Below are positions 1 through 9,156 of a stretch of 64,000 nt of DNA, in pieces; within the stretch, counting starts at the first letter, position 1; the number at the start of each line of letters is the position of its first letter. Where the stretch lies: contig NZ_RQYW01000004.1 of NCBI RefSeq assembly GCF_003932895.1, forward strand, positions 96,667-160,666, given 5' to 3'. Under the pieces are notes generated by a model. The model had not been told where the DNA came from, ran no database searches, and worked only from the letters and a program-made list of their open reading frames with translations. The position numbers and the translations under genes are program-made. This DNA is from Leptotrichia sp. OH3620_COT-345. GTDB taxonomy: Bacteria > Fusobacteriota > Fusobacteriia > Fusobacteriales > Leptotrichiaceae.

Positions 1-55
1 ACTCTATTATTTTTAAGTCATTTTCTGTAATTTCTATAAATAATATTTTTAAAAA

Positions 56-832
56 TTATCCTGTAAATACATTATATAGTGATACAAACAATAATGCCGT
101 TATTAAAGCTATATAAAATTTTTCTATTTTCCCGCTATCCAGTTTTTGATTAATCATTGTTCCGATAAAACCTCCCGCCACTGCGGAAATACATATAAAC
201 GGGATAAAAAAGAGATTATAGGAATGTATTTTATTTGAAAAAATAACACTTCCCAGCTTTGATATCTGTGCAAAAAATATTGTAGCTATAGAATAAACAG
301 TAGCTTCTTTCATAGTATAGGAAAATAGAAACATTAACAGAGCAACATTTAAAGGTCCTCCTCCTATTCCTAAAAATACCGATACTGTTCCTAAGAAAAA
401 TCCCGCTATGAAAATAGAAAAAATATTTTTCATACGATAAGATTTTATCTTACTTTTGTTAAAAGTATAAATTAATATACATACAAGAGTAAGTCCTAGC
501 ATTCCGGCCTGAACAGTTTTTACTGTTCCATTTTCATATAAGTTCGCAAATTTATTGAAAATACTTTCTCCTACCAACCCTCCTATTAATGAACCGAAAG
601 AAATCCAGAAAATAACTTTTATATGAAATCCGAAACCGTTTTTCATCTGTTTAAATATTGATACAATACTCATTGTAAATACCGCAACTGATGAATAAAA
701 ACCTATTTCACTCATAGTATGAAACCCTACCATATCAAAAAGAGGTTTTATTACCACTCCTCCTCCAAGTCCTGAAATTGCTCCGAGTGTAGTTGCAGCA
801 AATATAACAGCTGTATATATTAAAATTATCAT
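56..832 (-). CDS. TSUP-family (TauE/SafE-type) membrane permease
   Basis: This 258-residue protein is almost entirely hydrophobic, with about eight predicted membrane segments in two similar halves. Each half has a glycine-rich motif near the start of a helix (GAISGLGGGVVIKP near residue 18 and VSVFLGIGGGPLN near residue 150). This duplicated layout is typical of the TauE/SafE (TSUP) family, which exports or imports sulfite, sulfonates or other small anions across the inner membrane. The substrate cannot be read from the sequence. It lies downstream of two chromate-transporter genes on the same strand, so anion transport may be the shared theme. No good ribosome binding site precedes its ATG. 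A 16-codon reading frame with a strong Shine-Dalgarno ends one base upstream, so translational coupling is possible. Confidence 0.85.
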   Translation of the reverse strand: MIILIYTAVIFAATTLGAISGLGGGVVIKPLFDMVGFHTMSEIGFYSSVAVFTMSIVSIFKQMKNGFGFHIKVIFWISFGSLIGGLVGESIFNKFANLYENGTVKTVQAGMLGLTLVCILIYTFNKSKIKSYRMKNIFSIFIAGFFLGTVSVFLGIGGGPLNVALLMFLFSYTMKEATVYSIATIFFAQISKLGSVIFSNKIHSYNLFFIPFICISAVAGGFIGTMINQKLDSGKIEKFYIALITALLFVSLYNVFTG

Positions 833-833
833 T

Positions 834-884
834 TTATTTTCGTACTAAGAGTATTGTTTTCTCTACACACACAACTACTCCCAT
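834..884 (-). other. Candidate leader peptide (16 codons) coupled to the TSUP gene
   Basis: An ATG preceded by AAGGAG at good spacing opens a frame for MGVVVCVEKTILLVRK. It ends in TAA one base before the ATG of the TSUP permease, which itself lacks a Shine-Dalgarno. The arrangement suggests a short upstream ORF that carries ribosomes onto the permease start. Function is inferred only from position; no homology is recognised. Confidence 0.35.
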
Positions 885-905
885 ACCTTTCTCCTTCCCT
901 TCCTG

Positions 906-1433
906 TCAGTAAATCAGAACTCCCATCAAAGCAACTATAACCGTTATAATAATGGGGTTTATTTTCCATTTCAAAAATACCGTCATTGTTATTCCGAATA
1001 TTATAAAACTTTTTATATCAATGAAATTTTTTCTGTCCATTAAAAGTAAAGTCGCAGATAATATAAGCCCTACGACTACCACCCGCAAGCCTTTAAAAGC
1101 TCTGCTTATATATTTATTATCCTTAAATTTCAAAAAAAACATACTGAATATTGTCATTATTATAAGGGATGGAGTTATAAGACCGATAGTTGCGACTGCA
1201 GCTCCGACCGCATTCCCCGTCACAAGATAACCTACATATGTAGAAGCATTTATCGATATAGGACCGGGAGTCACTTGTGAAACCGCCACAATATCAGTAA
1301 ACTCAGGAACTGTAATCCAACTATGTACCTCGACTACTTCCTTCTGTATTAAAGGTAAAATAGCATATCCTCCTCCAAAACTGAAAAGGCCTATTTTAAA
1401 AAAAGTAATGAATAATACCCATAAAGTTTCCAA
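906..1433 (-). CDS. Chromate transporter (CHR) family, half-size protein
   Basis: The protein carries the CHR-domain signature FFKIGLFSFGGGYAILPLIQ near its start and several hydrophobic segments. It is a single-domain (short-chain) CHR protein, a type usually encoded as an adjacent pair that works together in anion or chromate efflux. I chose a TTG start because GGGGAG lies about nine bases upstream and the resulting N-terminus (METLWVLF) matches the usual distance to the FFKIG motif. An in-frame ATG at 1466 would add eleven residues and overlap the preceding gene by about 30 bases. It follows its partner gene by two bases, so the two are surely co-transcribed. True substrate is unknown: many CHR proteins in anaerobes have no proven chromate role. 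Confidence 0.85.
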   Translation of the reverse strand: METLWVLFITFFKIGLFSFGGGYAILPLIQKEVVEVHSWITVPEFTDIVAVSQVTPGPISINASTYVGYLVTGNAVGAAVATIGLITPSLIIMTIFSMFFLKFKDNKYISRAFKGLRVVVVGLILSATLLLMDRKNFIDIKSFIIFGITMTVFLKWKINPIIITVIVALMGVLIY

Positions 1434-1435
1434 AT

Positions 1436-1978
1436 TTATTTCTCCCCTTTCTGAAATATCATCCATACATTACCTGCTACTGCTCCTGAAATAATTATAA
1501 GTATAGGAGGAAATTTAAAATAAGAAACTGATATAGCAATTGCCAAAACGATAAATACAGTTATTTTGTTTATTCCTGCTTGTTTGCCTATAGTGTAAAC
1601 ACTTGCACCGATAAGGGCAGCTACCATAGGTCTTATTGCTTTAAATGCCTTTATTACATAGATATTGTCCTGAAAATTACTGAACAGGGAAGCTAACAGC
1701 CATATTACCAGAAAAGCAGGTAAAACCGCTCCTAAAACCGTTACAAACATTCCTAAATATTTTTTTATTTTAAACCCTGCAAATACTGCCATATTTATTG
1801 CTAAAACTCCGGGAGCAGACTGTGCTAATGCAAGCAGACTTATAAATTCCTCTTTCTCTATCCACTTTTTCTTATCTACGATTTCATTTTGGATAAGAGG
1901 AACCATTGCATAACCTCCACCAAGAGTAAATGCACCTATTTTAAAAAATATCCAGAACAGCTCAAAATATATTCTCAT
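1436..1978 (-). CDS. Chromate transporter (CHR) family, half-size protein (first of pair)
   Basis: This second short-chain CHR protein has the motif FFKIGAFTLGGGYAMVPLIQ at its N-terminus, followed by AQSAPGVLAINMAVFAGFK and further membrane segments. The chosen ATG has AAGGAG six bases upstream; an upstream in-frame ATG at 2038 would add twenty polar residues without a visible ribosome site. The paired half-size organisation is typical of heteromeric CHR transporters. The gene is the first of a minus-strand group that continues with the second CHR gene and the TSUP permease, suggesting one anion-handling operon. Confidence 0.85.
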   Translation of the reverse strand: MRIYFELFWIFFKIGAFTLGGGYAMVPLIQNEIVDKKKWIEKEEFISLLALAQSAPGVLAINMAVFAGFKIKKYLGMFVTVLGAVLPAFLVIWLLASLFSNFQDNIYVIKAFKAIRPMVAALIGASVYTIGKQAGINKITVFIVLAIAISVSYFKFPPILIIISGAVAGNVWMIFQKGEK

Positions 1979-2130
1979 TATACTCCTTATTATTTTCTTC
2001 CAAATCACGGTTCTATAGCCAGATACCATATAAATCAATAATTTTCATTATTATATTTTTATATTTTTTTACTATTAATTCAATTTGATATATTCATCTT
2101 GCAATCAACTTTTTTCTTATCTTACCGATA

Positions 2131-3483
2131 TTAATTTTTATTGAAAAACTCTTTCCCGAGCTCTTTCAAATAAAACACATCATATATCCCGCACAGTTCT
2201 CTAACTGAATGCATGGCAAGCATAGGAACTCCGAGATCTATAGCATCTATGTCCAAATGAGTCGAAGAAATAGGTCCTATTGTACTCCCGCCTCTTTCGT
2301 TGGATTGATTTACAAAAGGCTGTATTTTAATGTCGGTACCTTCTATTATCTGTTTTAATACCGCTATTGAAAATCCGTCAGAAGTGTAACTTTGGTTGGC
2401 ACTTATTTTTACGGATAATCCCTCATTTATTCTACCTCTACTTGTAGGATCCGTTTTTTCCATGTGTGCAGGATGAGCTGCATGTGCTCCATCCGCCGAT
2501 AACAGAAATGAACATTGGAGAGCCTGTAAAAATTCACTTCTGCCATAACCTAAAGAACACATTATCCTTTCAAGAGTATTCATAAGATAATTGGAATCGG
2601 CTCCCTGTTTTGTCATGCTTCCTATTTCCTCATTATCAAATCCTACGAAAACATTTATCTGATCGTGGACATCTTCAGCTTCTATAAGTCCGAGTAATCC
2701 CGCATAAACCGATACAAGATTATCCAGTTTGGGTGCAGAAATAAATTCCTCATTTACTCCAAGTAAAGAGCCTTTTTCAAGAGTATATACAAATAAGTCA
2801 AAATCAAGTATATCTTCTTTTTTTATGTCTGTTTCACTTAAAATCAAATTTAATAAATAATTATCCTTTTCCAGCTCATTATTTATCAATCCGAGTATAG
2901 GTAATGTATCATTCTGTTTATCTATTTTTACTCCATTATTTACTTCTCTGTTCTGATGTATTGCTAAATTCGGTATTATCATCAAAGGTTTGTCTATTTT
3001 TATCGTTACCGTTTTCGGCATAAATAAATCATTACTTCTAACAATCACTCTTCCCGCTATTGACAAAGGTCTGTCAAACCAGGTACTTAATATTGCTCCG
3101 CCATAAACTTCCGTATTAAGTCTTATTATATTTTCAGTTATCATTTCAGGTCTGGGCTTAATTCTGAAACATGGCGAATCGGTATGAGAACCGAATATTT
3201 TAAAACCTTTTTTCAAATTTATATCTCCACCGAGCGTAAATGCTATTATGGTTGAATTTGATCTTTTCACATAATATTTTCCGCCTTTTTTCAATTCCCA
3301 TTTACTTTTAGGATATAGTCTTTCAAAGCCGTTTTCTTCTAAGATAACCGAACAATTTTTAACTACATGATATGTACTGGGACTGTCATCAATAAATTCA
3401 ATAACTTCTCTTGCAAAACTTTTGACTTCCATATCTACAAATTTTCTCTGCATCTCTTTTATTTCTTTAGTTGTGTGTATCAT
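2131..3483 (-). CDS. M18 family aminopeptidase
   Basis: A 450-residue cytosolic zinc aminopeptidase of family M18, which removes N-terminal residues from peptides. The sequence shows the metal-binding motif GSHTDSP (His100, Asp102), the LDN segment (SAPKLDNLVSV), the catalytic and metal-binding stretch FDNEEIGS, the AAHPAH segment and a C-terminal HSVREL (metal His). All five regions expected of the dodecameric M18 enzymes are present and length is normal. The ATG follows AAGGAG at eight bases. The next gene upstream, 37 bases away on the same strand, encodes an M32 carboxypeptidase, so the pair likely forms a small peptide-degradation operon. Confidence 0.93.
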   Translation of the reverse strand: MIHTTKEIKEMQRKFVDMEVKSFAREVIEFIDDSPSTYHVVKNCSVILEENGFERLYPKSKWELKKGGKYYVKRSNSTIIAFTLGGDINLKKGFKIFGSHTDSPCFRIKPRPEMITENIIRLNTEVYGGAILSTWFDRPLSIAGRVIVRSNDLFMPKTVTIKIDKPLMIIPNLAIHQNREVNNGVKIDKQNDTLPILGLINNELEKDNYLLNLILSETDIKKEDILDFDLFVYTLEKGSLLGVNEEFISAPKLDNLVSVYAGLLGLIEAEDVHDQINVFVGFDNEEIGSMTKQGADSNYLMNTLERIMCSLGYGRSEFLQALQCSFLLSADGAHAAHPAHMEKTDPTSRGRINEGLSVKISANQSYTSDGFSIAVLKQIIEGTDIKIQPFVNQSNERGGSTIGPISSTHLDIDAIDLGVPMLAMHSVRELCGIYDVFYLKELGKEFFNKN

Positions 3484-3520
3484 TTTACATGCTCCTTCCT
3501 ACAATTTCATCCCACTTTTT

Positions 3521-5044
3521 CTACTTTAACCCATATATTAAGGAAAATTTCTCTTTTAAATAATCTATATAATATTTAGGATTGAAAGGTTCTCCTGTCA
3601 TATTTACAAGTAATTCTTCAGGTGTTCTTGTTTTTCCGTATTTATGTATTCCCTCTTTTAATTCATTATTGATTTCTGTAAAATCACCTTTTTTCATTTT
3701 TCCGTTTATATCAATCTTTTTGCTAATTGCGTTATATATCTGGGCAGCATATGCACTTCCTAAAGCGTAAGACGGGAAATATCCGAACAGCCCATCCGAC
3801 CAGTGAACATCCTGTAAAATTCCTTCTGTATAAGTTTCAGGTCTTATTCCGAGATATTCTTCATATTTATCCTGCCATTTTTTTGCAAGCTCATCTACAT
3901 CCGTTTCATTATCAAGATTATCAAAAATTTCTTTTTCAAGTTCATATCTTATAAGAACATGTATAGGGTAAGTCAACTCATCAGCTTCAGTTCTTATAAA
4001 TGACGCCTGCACTTCATTGGCAATTTTATAAAAAATATTAAAATTTATCCCATTTTCTCCTAATTTGAACATTATATCCAGTTTTGGATAAATAAAGCTT
4101 AAAAATTCTTCACTCCTTCCGAACATATTTTCATAAATTCTTGACTGAGATTCATGTATTCCCATGGAAGTTCCGGTTCCCAATATTGTATCCGATATTA
4201 CATCATCTACATTTTGCTCATATAACCCGTGTCCTCCCTCATGTATAGTGGAATACAATGAACTTAAAAGATTATCTTTGTAATAATGAGTCGTCACTCT
4301 TACATCTTTATTATCAACATTAGTAGTGAAAGGATGTTCACTTTCTTTCAATACTCCCTTATCAAAACGGAAATTTATAATATCTAAAGCATGTTTCGAT
4401 AACTCTTTCTGCTTTTCAATATCGAAAATCATCTTTTTAAATTTTTCTTTTGCTTCATTTTCATTGTCAGAAATGTTCTTCTGTATTATCTTCTTTATAA
4501 GAGGGGACAGCTCATTTTTTATTTTCCCGAAAAATTCGTCTGCTTCTTTTACTGTTATTCCGGGTTCATAATCTTCAAGGAGAGTATTATATGGATGACC
4601 TTTATATCCTCTATATTTTATAATTTTTTTGTTAAATTTTATTATTTCTCCCAAATAAGATTTAAAAATACTGTAATCATTTTTAATTTTAGCCTCTTCC
4701 CATTTTTTTGAAGAAATTATTTTTAATTCAGAATACTTTTTATATTCCTCTTTAGGTATTTTTTCCAGTTTTTCAAAGTATTCTTTTTTTAACTCCTCTA
4801 TTATTTTTCTGTCAAGCTCTTTCAGCTTATCTGTATTTATACTGTATACAAGATTTTTAAATTCATCATTTATTACCATTGAGTAGCTTTCTCCGATAAG
4901 ATACCCCAGCGTCTTTGATATCTTGTCTACTGCTAAAAGAGGGGCTTCTGTTTCCAAGTCCCAATGCATAATCGTTATTGCATGTTTTAATGCCGCATTA
5001 TTTTCCAATACTTCTTTTACTTTTTTCATTTTTTCATTTTCCAT
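3521..5044 (-). CDS. M32 family metallocarboxypeptidase
   Basis: A 507-residue protein with the M32 signature HEGGH at residues 268-272 inside STIHEGGHGLYEQ, a downstream HESQSR segment and the family's all-helical character. M32 enzymes (Taq/Pfu carboxypeptidase) are cytosolic, metal-dependent and remove most C-terminal amino acids from peptides. Length equals that of the family. It is the first gene of a two-gene unit with the M18 aminopeptidase, so the pair would trim peptides from both ends. It is divergent from the uridine kinase gene. Confidence 0.93.
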   Translation of the reverse strand: MENEKMKKVKEVLENNAALKHAITIMHWDLETEAPLLAVDKISKTLGYLIGESYSMVINDEFKNLVYSINTDKLKELDRKIIEELKKEYFEKLEKIPKEEYKKYSELKIISSKKWEEAKIKNDYSIFKSYLGEIIKFNKKIIKYRGYKGHPYNTLLEDYEPGITVKEADEFFGKIKNELSPLIKKIIQKNISDNENEAKEKFKKMIFDIEKQKELSKHALDIINFRFDKGVLKESEHPFTTNVDNKDVRVTTHYYKDNLLSSLYSTIHEGGHGLYEQNVDDVISDTILGTGTSMGIHESQSRIYENMFGRSEEFLSFIYPKLDIMFKLGENGINFNIFYKIANEVQASFIRTEADELTYPIHVLIRYELEKEIFDNLDNETDVDELAKKWQDKYEEYLGIRPETYTEGILQDVHWSDGLFGYFPSYALGSAYAAQIYNAISKKIDINGKMKKGDFTEINNELKEGIHKYGKTRTPEELLVNMTGEPFNPKYYIDYLKEKFSLIYGLK

Positions 5045-5158
5045 AACTGCTTCCTTCCAAATTTTGTATTTCTATCCTTTTTATTAAAAAAATGGAATCT
5101 TCTCTTTAAAGATATACCATTTATTCATTTGATTATGCTTAGTTTTAATAAAAATTCC

Positions 5159-5187
5159 TTGAAAAATTTTTTTATCTATTATATACT
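5159..5187 (+). promoter_or_regulatory. Sigma-70-type promoter for udk
   Basis: TTGAAA and TATACT are separated by exactly 17 bases, about 30 bases ahead of the udk start codon and its AGGAGG ribosome site. Confidence 0.7.
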
Positions 5188-5218
5188 TTTTATAATAATT
5201 ACAGGAGGCTGATTTTTA

Positions 5219-5866
5219 ATGGAGTATAAAACCATAATAGTAGGCATTGCCGGTGGAACCGGTTCAGGTAAAACAAGTGTTACAAAAGAAATTTTGGAAG
5301 AATTGAAAAAAACTCATATTAATTCCATATTACTGGAGCAAGATTCATACTATAGGAGAAATGATCATCTTACTTATGAAGAACGAACAAAATTAAATTA
5401 TGATCATCCTGATTCCATTGATTTTGATTTACTTGAAAAACATATTCTTACGCTTAAAAAAGGAAAATCCATTGAAAAACCTATTTATGATTTTCAGATT
5501 CACAATAGAATAAATGAAACAGAACATATAGAACCGGCAAATTTAATCATAGTGGAAGGTATTCTAATTCTTGCCATTGCTAAAATAAGAGAGCTTTTTG
5601 ACGCAAAAATTTTTATTGATACTGATGATGATGAAAGACTTTTACGTAGAATGGAAAGAGATATGAAAGAACGGGCGAGAAGTTTTGAAAGCATTAAAAA
5701 CCAATATATTAGTACGGTAAAACCTATGCATCTGGAATTTGTAGAACCTTCAAAAAGATATGCCGATGTTATAATTCCGAGAGGAAGAGATAATAAAGTC
5801 GGTATAAAAATGGTTTCAAGCAGACTGAAATACTTATTCAGAAACCTTGCAAATCAGTCCTCTTAA
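5219..5866 (+). CDS. udk: Uridine kinase
   Basis: A 215-residue nucleoside kinase that phosphorylates uridine and cytidine to UMP and CMP in pyrimidine salvage. The P-loop GIAGGTGSGKTSVTKE is at residues 9-24. The substrate-binding segment DHPDSIDFDLL and the YDFQIHNR motif follow, as does IVEGILIL and the lid region with RRMERDMKERARS. Length and order match bacterial Udk. AGGAGG precedes the ATG. The next gene starts 41 bases downstream on the same strand and could share its transcript. Confidence 0.96.
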   Translation: MEYKTIIVGIAGGTGSGKTSVTKEILEELKKTHINSILLEQDSYYRRNDHLTYEERTKLNYDHPDSIDFDLLEKHILTLKKGKSIEKPIYDFQIHNRINETEHIEPANLIIVEGILILAIAKIRELFDAKIFIDTDDDERLLRRMERDMKERARSFESIKNQYISTVKPMHLEFVEPSKRYADVIIPRGRDNKVGIKMVSSRLKYLFRNLANQSS

Positions 5867-5907
5867 TTTATATTATATACAAATTTAAAATGAAAGCAGG
5901 TAATAAG

Positions 5908-7245
5908 ATGAAAATAGTCGTAATTGGCGGCGGAGCTGCGGGAATGATGTTTTCTACTCAGTATAAGAAATCAAATCCCGAACATGAAGTATTCCTTTTT
6001 GAAAAATCCCCTTATGTAGCGTGGGCAGGATGTCCCACTCCTTACTATATTGCCGATGAACTGTCTCTGGATAATGTGGTTTTAGGAACTCCTGAAGATT
6101 TTATAAAAAGAGGAGTAAATGTAAAAACAAAACACGAAGTTACCGGAATCGACTTTAAAAATAAGACTTTAAACATATCAGGAAATGAAATAAACGGTAT
6201 TTTCAGTTATGATAAGCTGGTAATAGCTGTAGGAGGAAAATCTTTCGTTCCTGACATATCAGGATATTCTCCTGAACTAAAAAATGTATTTACATTATCT
6301 CATGCTGAAAATGCCATAGAAATAAAAAAATACATTACCGAAAATAAAGGCAGCATTAAAAATGCCCTCATAGTAGGAGCCGGCTTTATAGGTTTGGAAA
6401 GTGCCGAAGCTTTTAATAAGTTGGGATTGAATGTAACAATAGTAGAAAAATCGGGAGAAATATTTCCATCAGTTTCTGAAAATTTAAAAAAAGAATTTTA
6501 TAATGAAATTAAGGAAAAAGGAATTACTTTAAAATTAAATACCGGAGTTTCAGGAATTATTTCGGAAAATGGAAAAGCAAAATCAGTAAAAATAAGCAAT
6601 GAAGAAACATTTGATTTTGACATTGCACTGTTCAGTATAGGAATTACACCCAATATCGGTTTTATTTCCGATGAACTCAAAACAGACAAGGGGAAAATCC
6701 TTGTAAATGACAAATTTGAAACAAATATTTCCGATGTATATGCTATAGGCGATTGTATTTTTAATAAATATTATGATACGGACAGAAATTTATATGCTCC
6801 TTTCGGAGATGTAGCAAATAAACACGGAATACTCCTCGCAAAATATCTTTCAGGGGAAAATATTCATTGGAAAGGACTTTTAAGATCCTACGCCACTTCA
6901 TTTTATGATATAAAATTGGCACAGACAGGATTATCGTATAATGAAGCTTTAAATTTAGGATATAATGCTGAAAAAATAGATATGAAAGCAATGTATAAAA
7001 ATTCAGGATTTGAAGACTCGGTTCCCGGTCTGACCGAAATAGTCTATGATAAAGATAAAAAAGTGATATTAGGCGGAACAATGGTAGGAAAAGAAGCAGT
7101 TGCACAGTTCATAGATCAGATAGCTATTGTTATAACTCTAGAAACACCTATTGAGAAATTTATAGACATTGACTTTGCATACTCTCCTACTAATGCCAGT
7201 GTATGGAATCCTTTACTTGTAACTTACAGAAAAGTCATAAAATAG
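5908..7245 (+). CDS. CoA-disulfide reductase / NADH oxidase-like flavoprotein
   Basis: A 445-residue pyridine nucleotide-disulfide oxidoreductase. It has the N-terminal FAD-binding motif VVIGGGAAGM, a single redox-active cysteine in WAGCPTPYY (Cys42), a central NAD(P)H-binding motif VGAGFIGLESAE, the second FAD motif VYAIGDC and a C-terminal dimerisation domain. A single Cys near position 42 is the hallmark of CoA-disulfide reductases, NADH oxidases and NADH peroxidases rather than the CxxxxC glutathione-reductase type. It probably protects against oxygen or recycles CoA disulfide; which one cannot be settled by reading. I chose the ATG at 5908, which has AGG upstream, over the one at 5890, which has none. 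Confidence 0.87.
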   Translation: MKIVVIGGGAAGMMFSTQYKKSNPEHEVFLFEKSPYVAWAGCPTPYYIADELSLDNVVLGTPEDFIKRGVNVKTKHEVTGIDFKNKTLNISGNEINGIFSYDKLVIAVGGKSFVPDISGYSPELKNVFTLSHAENAIEIKKYITENKGSIKNALIVGAGFIGLESAEAFNKLGLNVTIVEKSGEIFPSVSENLKKEFYNEIKEKGITLKLNTGVSGIISENGKAKSVKISNEETFDFDIALFSIGITPNIGFISDELKTDKGKILVNDKFETNISDVYAIGDCIFNKYYDTDRNLYAPFGDVANKHGILLAKYLSGENIHWKGLLRSYATSFYDIKLAQTGLSYNEALNLGYNAEKIDMKAMYKNSGFEDSVPGLTEIVYDKDKKVILGGTMVGKEAVAQFIDQIAIVITLETPIEKFIDIDFAYSPTNASVWNPLLVTYRKVIK

Positions 7246-7271
7246 TATTTATAAATTTCATATAAAACTTT

Positions 7272-7300
7272 AAAAAGCCGCATTTATAAGTGGCTTTTTT
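7272..7300 (+). terminator. Rho-independent terminator after the CoADR-like gene
   Basis: AAAAAGCCGC and GTGGCTTTTTT form a ten-base-pair stem with one G-T pair around an ATTTATAA loop and end in a T run, 27 bases after the stop codon. Confidence 0.85.
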
Positions 7301-7644
7301 CATGTCAGTTATATTCCAAAAAAATAAAAATCTTGAATTTTCTCTATTTTGTTTATATTATAATATCTTTAGACATATACTTCTAAAATATCAGAATACT
7401 TTATTCCATCTTTATATTATCCCGTTTATTTTTTTCTCCATTTCCAATAACCGACATACTATTTTTATATAAATTCATATAATTTCCCGTTTTATAAAAT
7501 CCTGTTATTGCCCATTTAATACTTTATCATATTTTCTCAGTATACTTTAAATAAAGCAATAAAAAAATTATAAGAGTAACTGTCACATTTTTATTACTAT
7601 AATTAAAATATAAAAGTAAAATATATTATATAAGGAGGTGAAAA
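7301..7644. other. Intergenic region upstream of the sugar operon
   Basis: These 344 bases are very AT-rich and hold no credible gene. A TATAAT at about 7599 lies about 40 bases before the regulator gene, but no clear -35 box accompanies it. This would suit a weak promoter needing an activator such as the PRD regulator that follows. A good AAGGAGGTG ribosome site ends the region. Confidence 0.5.
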
Positions 7645-9156
7645 ATGAAATTGAAAAAAAACGAAAAAAATATTTTAAAGTTTCTGGCAGAAAAAAATAT
7701 CTTCAGAACGGCAGACGAAATATCCGAAAAACTGAAAATATCTACTGCAACAATATACAGAACTGTAAAATTACTAAATAATTCTTTTTCTTATGATAAA
7801 TTAATTTTTTCTGAAAAGGGTAGAGGTTTTAAGTTAAATTATGACATTTATCTGACAATAAACAATTACGGTAAAGATAAAAATGAAAAACTGCCGATTG
7901 AACGAAGAAATGAACTGCTGTTAAAACTGTTATTCAAATCACCTATAAAAATAAAACAGGAAATTTTATTTAAAGACTGTTACTTGGGAGAAGCCAGTAT
8001 AAATAAAGATATTTCAATAATGAAACAGGAATTGAAAGAACACGGCATAACTTTTTTTAAAAAGGATGGCTACATATGGATAGAAGGTAACGAAAAAGCC
8101 ATAAGAAAACTGACCGGAAAAATTATAAACAATCTGAATTTCATCAATATTGACAAAGCTTACAACAGTGAGGATAAAAGAGATTTTGATATTGATTTTG
8201 TATTAAGACAGATGGAATATATAGAGCAGGAATTAAATATAAATATATCTTATCCGTATAATATTAATATTTTTTCACATATTTACATACTTATAAACAG
8301 ATTTAGAAAAGGAAAAATACAGACTGACTTTGAATTAAAAAAAATAAAAGAAGAAAATTATCCGAACAAACTGGTTTTATCTATCTCTAAAAAAGTAATT
8401 AACAGATTAAGCGGTTATCTGAATACGCAATTTCCTGAAATAGAAGTAGAATACCTGTATCAGTATTTAATCTCATCAAGTATTTATGAAGAAAATTCTG
8501 AAAATGAGGTAACAGAAACAGAAACGATAAAAATTATCAAATTTTTCATAAAGGAAATGGGAAAAAATTCGAGATTACAGTTTAACAGTAAAGAGCTTGA
8601 GAAGGATTTGCTGAGTCATTTCAAACCTATGCTGCAAAGGTTAAAAAACGGAATAGACATAAAAAACGATCTGCTCCACGAAATAAAAACAGAATATAAA
8701 GTTATTTACAATTATACTTTGGAAGTTTCAAAAAAAATTTCCGCAGAATTTAATTTATCATTTATTTCACAAGAGGAAGCGGCTTTTATAACTTTGTATT
8801 TCGTCAAAAATTTAAAAGAAATAAATACGGAAAAAAATGTGATAATTATCTGCTCAAGCGGTATAGGAACTTCAAAACTGTTAAAAGCAAAAGTAAAAAA
8901 GACCCTTCCTGATATAAATGTAGTAGCTGTATTATCCTACAGAAATTATCTGAAAAATAAAGAAAAATATTCTGATATAGACTTCATACTGACTACAGTA
9001 AAACTAAAACAGGAAATAAATGTGCCGTATTTAATGGTAAGTGCTATATTTACCGAAAATGACAAAGACAGAGTAATCAAAATGATAAAGGAGATAGACT
9101 ATGAAAACAGAAAACAATATAAATCTGGGAAAAGTAATAAAACTGAACTTAATTAA
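7645..9156 (+). CDS. PRD-containing transcriptional regulator with PTS EIIB-like domain
   Basis: A 503-residue BglG/MtlR/LicR-type regulator. The N-terminal 60 residues form a winged helix-turn-helix (SEKLKISTATIYRTVKLL). A second helix-turn-helix lies near residues 90-150. Two PRD regions follow (about 180-390), whose histidines are phosphorylated by PTS proteins. Near residue 400 an EIIB-like domain has the Cys motif VIIICSSGIGTSKLL. Such proteins switch PTS operons on or off according to sugar flux. It begins a plus-strand operon encoding EIIA, EIIB, EIIC and sugar enzymes, and its 3' end overlaps the EIIA gene by 56 bases. The usual C-terminal EIIA domain of MtlR-type regulators is missing here and may be supplied by that separate overlapping gene. 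Confidence 0.88.
   Translation: MKLKKNEKNILKFLAEKNIFRTADEISEKLKISTATIYRTVKLLNNSFSYDKLIFSEKGRGFKLNYDIYLTINNYGKDKNEKLPIERRNELLLKLLFKSPIKIKQEILFKDCYLGEASINKDISIMKQELKEHGITFFKKDGYIWIEGNEKAIRKLTGKIINNLNFINIDKAYNSEDKRDFDIDFVLRQMEYIEQELNINISYPYNINIFSHIYILINRFRKGKIQTDFELKKIKEENYPNKLVLSISKKVINRLSGYLNTQFPEIEVEYLYQYLISSSIYEENSENEVTETETIKIIKFFIKEMGKNSRLQFNSKELEKDLLSHFKPMLQRLKNGIDIKNDLLHEIKTEYKVIYNYTLEVSKKISAEFNLSFISQEEAAFITLYFVKNLKEINTEKNVIIICSSGIGTSKLLKAKVKKTLPDINVVAVLSYRNYLKNKEKYSDIDFILTTVKLKQEINVPYLMVSAIFTENDKDRVIKMIKEIDYENRKQYKSGKSNKTELN

Noticed and set aside
7290..7472. 60-codon plus-strand frame after the CoADR-like gene
   Set aside because: It begins inside the terminator hairpin, has no ribosome site and a composition of random AT-rich DNA.
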